A DNA stretch of 22,202 bases from a virus: IMG/VR virus record IMGVR_UViG_3300010354_007201, positions 1 to 22,202 of that record. One strand, written 5' to 3'. Below the pieces are notes generated by a model. It was not told the DNA's origin and searched no databases. It worked only from the letters and a program-made list of their open reading frames with translations. Both the position numbers and the translations under genes were made by a program. Below are positions 20,168-22,202 of the stretch, piece after piece (positions within the stretch are counted from its first letter, which is position 1; every line of letters begins with the position of its first letter).

Positions 20168-21025
20168 ATGGAAAAAATAAAACTATCAGAATTATTTTAT
20201 AGCATACAAGGAGAAGGGCGTTACATGGGCGTGCCTTCTGTATTCATGAGAACATTTGGATGTAATTTTAAATGTGCAGGTTTCGGTCTTCCAAAAGGTG
20301 AAAACACTCAAGAAATTGATCCAATTGCTGCTAATGTGCAACTTTACAAAAGTTATAAAGATCTGCCATTGGTTAGTACAGGCTGCGATAGTTATGCTTC
20401 GTGGCATCCTGCTTTTAAACATCTTAGTCCTTTTTATTCACCAGACGAAATAGCAGAAAACATAATGAAGATTCTGCCATTTGGAGAATGGCGTGAAGAA
20501 CATCTTGTTATAACAGGAGGAGAGCCTTTGCTCAAATGGCAGAATCTTTATCCTGAATTATTAGATAATTCTAAGATGCAGAATCTTAAAGAGATCACCT
20601 TTGAAACTAACGGTACTCAAAAACTAACTACAGAGTTCGCTTCATATTTACATAAATGGAAAAGTCATCACAATTATGACTTCTGGAGAGAAGTAACATT
20701 TAGTGTTAGCGCAAAACTAAGTTGCTCGGGAGAAGAAAGACATATTGCCATACAACCAGAAACTGTATGCGAATACGAAGAATACGGATATACATATCTT
20801 AAATTTGTTATCGCAACCAACGATGATGCCGAAGAAGCTATTGAAACTGCGGACATTTATAGAGCTCATGGATTCTTAGGTCCAATTTATCTAATGCCTG
20901 TGGGTGGGGTAGAAAGTGTATACACATTAAACAATCGCCGAGTGGCAGAATTAGCAATGAAAAAAGGACTTCGGTATTCAGATCGGTTGCAGGTGCCGCT
21001 GTTTAAAAATGAGTGGGGTACCTAA
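20168..21025 (+). CDS. queE: 7-carboxy-7-deazaguanine synthase (QueE), radical SAM
   Basis: A 285-aa radical-SAM enzyme that rearranges 6-carboxytetrahydropterin to 7-carboxy-7-deazaguanine. The family start ELFYSIQGEGRYMGVPSVF (8-26) is clear. The cluster cysteines are C32 and C36 (FGCNFKC), with C73 in TGCDSYASW as the probable third, so the usual CxxxCxxC is split by an insertion of about 34 residues. TGGEP (116-120) and ETNGT (146-150) are SAM-binding motifs, and VSAKLS (180-185) is typical. It is longer than E. coli QueE (223 aa), partly because of the insertion. It has no Shine-Dalgarno and a promoter immediately upstream. It supplies the third step toward the base used by DpdA and abuts the next gene (TAATG). 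Confidence 0.9.
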   Translation: MEKIKLSELFYSIQGEGRYMGVPSVFMRTFGCNFKCAGFGLPKGENTQEIDPIAANVQLYKSYKDLPLVSTGCDSYASWHPAFKHLSPFYSPDEIAENIMKILPFGEWREEHLVITGGEPLLKWQNLYPELLDNSKMQNLKEITFETNGTQKLTTEFASYLHKWKSHHNYDFWREVTFSVSAKLSCSGEERHIAIQPETVCEYEEYGYTYLKFVIATNDDAEEAIETADIYRAHGFLGPIYLMPVGGVESVYTLNNRRVAELAMKKGLRYSDRLQVPLFKNEWGT

Positions 21026-21465
21026 TGAAAAAGTTTTTAAAAAAATTAATGGGTTTGGATACCATCGAATCAAACATTTTACAAGCTAAAAAATCGTTGG
21101 AAGAAACTGAAAAACTTAAAAACGAGGCTGAACAAAATTTAAAAGCAATTGCTCGAGAACAAGAATTGACTAAATTGAGCCCGAAAGATCGGGCTACTCG
21201 TAAGAAGGAACCTTGGGTAGGAGTGTTAAATACTCATATAAACAAAGACAACATTCGAAATGGCTTTTTTGAGCTTGACTGGAATGAGTATTTTGTGTTA
21301 CAATTAAAGCAAGAGGGTTATGGTGCAGACGGCGACAAAGATGAAGAAATCGTCGATCGTTGGTTTCGTGAACTTTGTGCTAATGTTGTGGTAGATGGCG
21401 ATTACGGCGGTCCTGTTGAAACAGGTACTTTAGACATACAGACTGTTAAAAAGAAAAATTTATGA
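21025..21465 (+). CDS. Conserved phage protein with N-terminal coiled coil
   Basis: A 146-aa protein starting MKKFLKKLMGLDTIES. Residues about 10-55 form a coiled coil (ILQAKKSLEETEKLKNEAEQ). A globular C-terminal part contains EPWVGVLNTHINKDNI, GFFELDWNEYFVLQL and DRWFRELCANVVVDGDYGG. I recall close relatives only as hypothetical proteins of marine T4-like phages. ATG 21025 is preferred to the in-frame GTG 21013 because it forms a TAATG overlap with queE. Its stop overlaps the nuclease start (ATGA), so it may be co-translated with replication proteins. Function unknown. Confidence 0.65.
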   Translation: MKKFLKKLMGLDTIESNILQAKKSLEETEKLKNEAEQNLKAIAREQELTKLSPKDRATRKKEPWVGVLNTHINKDNIRNGFFELDWNEYFVLQLKQEGYGADGDKDEEIVDRWFRELCANVVVDGDYGGPVETGTLDIQTVKKKNL

Positions 21466-22202
21466 CTTACATTCTAGTTGATACTGCTAACACATTTTTT
21501 CGTGCTAGACATGTTATTAACGGAGATGCTGATATAAAAATTGGCATGGCATTTCATATTACATTAAATTCTATACGCAAAGCCTGGCAGCAATTTAATG
21601 GTAGCCACGTAATTTTCTGTTTAGAAGGACGCTCGTGGCGTAAAGATTATTATGCACCCTATAAGCGTAATCGCGCAGAATCACGTGCTGCGCTAAACGA
21701 ACGCGAGCAAGAAGAAGATCGTGTATTTTGGGAAGCATTTGACACTTTCAAAGACTTCATTACAGATAAAACTAACTGTACAGTTCTCAGAAATGAACAG
21801 TTAGAAGCCGACGATCTGATCGCGGGTTGGATTCAGAATCATCCAAAAGATAATCATGTTATTATTTCAACTGATACTGATTTTGTACAATTAATAGCGC
21901 CAAATGTCAAACAATACAACGGTGTTATGGAACAGGTAATTACACATGAAGGAATTTTCGATGACAAAGGTAAACCAGTTATCGACAAAAAGACAAAAGA
22001 AGCAAAACCTGCACCCGATCCCGAATGGCTCTTGTTCGAAAAATGTATGCGTGGTGATACCAGTGATAATGTCTTCTCGGCGTATCCAGGTGTGCGTACT
22101 AAAGGCACAAGCAAAAAAGTGGGTCTTACTGAAGCGTTCGAAGATCGTAAAAGCAAAGGATTTGCGTGGAACAATCTCATGCTACAGAGATGGACTGATC
22201 AC
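21462..22202 (+). CDS. rnh: RNase H / flap 5'-3' exonuclease (T4 Rnh type), partial
   Basis: The gene starts at ATG 21462 (ATGA overlap) and runs 247 codons to the window edge without a stop. The FEN-like metal-binding acids are visible: TYILVDTANTFFRAR (D7), FCLEGRSWRKDYY with KRNR, LEADDLIAGW (E115, D117, D118), STDTDFVQL (D138, D140) and RGDTSDNV (the later Asp pair), followed by a helix-turn region (YPGVRTKG). T4 RNase H removes RNA primers and flaps from lagging strands after gp43/gp45 synthesis, which agrees with the replication genes in this window. The C-terminal part lies beyond the window. Confidence 0.9.
   Translation, partial: MTYILVDTANTFFRARHVINGDADIKIGMAFHITLNSIRKAWQQFNGSHVIFCLEGRSWRKDYYAPYKRNRAESRAALNEREQEEDRVFWEAFDTFKDFITDKTNCTVLRNEQLEADDLIAGWIQNHPKDNHVIISTDTDFVQLIAPNVKQYNGVMEQVITHEGIFDDKGKPVIDKKTKEAKPAPDPEWLLFEKCMRGDTSDNVFSAYPGVRTKGTSKKVGLTEAFEDRKSKGFAWNNLMLQRWTDH

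Noticed and set aside
21854-22180. A 108-aa minus-strand frame
   Set aside because: It mirrors the flap nuclease gene, which has conserved catalytic motifs on the + strand.
1-22202. tRNA genes, CRISPR arrays, insertion sequences and attachment sites
   Set aside because: No cloverleaf with a TTCGA-type arm, no regularly spaced repeats, no transposase or integrase motif and no terminal inverted repeats were seen by reading; a dedicated scan was not possible.

Overview
The window is a gene-dense stretch of a large, low-GC (AT-rich by eye), lytic, T4-like myovirus of the marine/cyanophage-pelagiphage type. The evidence is a complete family B DNA polymerase (gp43 type), a gp45-type sliding clamp, the start of a T4 RNase H-type flap nuclease, T4-style late promoters (TATAAATA or GATAAATATA), and many small genes typical of marine T4-like phages. 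All credible genes are on the + strand and most overlap or abut by a few bases. No photosynthesis, tRNA or integrase gene is visible, so the host cannot be fixed from this window.

Region 1 (1-7632) looks like a late, virion-related block. It holds the end of a structural-type protein, two tandem glycosyltransferases with TPR-like tails, and a run of small to medium proteins. Several of these start with a short leader such as [21 protein letters not shown] or MKIRELLETA, which resembles the T4 capsid-targeting sequence and its (L/I)xE prohead-protease site. One leader-bearing protein is a nucleotidyltransferase of the NMN adenylyltransferase/cytidylyltransferase type. An A-type Fe-S carrier and a DUF3008-containing protein are also here.

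Region 2 (7650-11809) is the switch to replication genes. A Rho-independent terminator is overlapped by a near-consensus sigma-70 promoter, followed by a DsbA-like small protein, a membrane protein, gp43 and gp45. A 6-bp stem with an 8-nt loop lies directly before the gp43 Shine-Dalgarno sequence, in the manner of the T4 gp43 translational operator. gp45 has its own TTGATT-17-TATAAT promoter.

Region 3 (11818-22202) is the accessory and nucleotide-metabolism region. It contains a tRNA-guanine-transglycosylase-like protein of the DpdA type, a QueD-like protein, GTP cyclohydrolase I (FolE) and QueE. Together these imply synthesis of a 7-deazaguanine base and its insertion into phage DNA. QueC is not in the window. 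Interleaved are a GT-B glycosyltransferase, an MBD4-like DNA glycosylase, a cupin, a phosphoribosyltransferase, a HIT protein, a CDGSH-like mini-protein, an AbrB/MazE-like protein and several small Cys/His-rich proteins. The window ends inside the flap nuclease gene.

The candidate systems most worth attention are the DNA hypermodification set, including an unassigned 177-aa gene directly before queD, and the family of leader-tagged proteins that may be packaged in the capsid.
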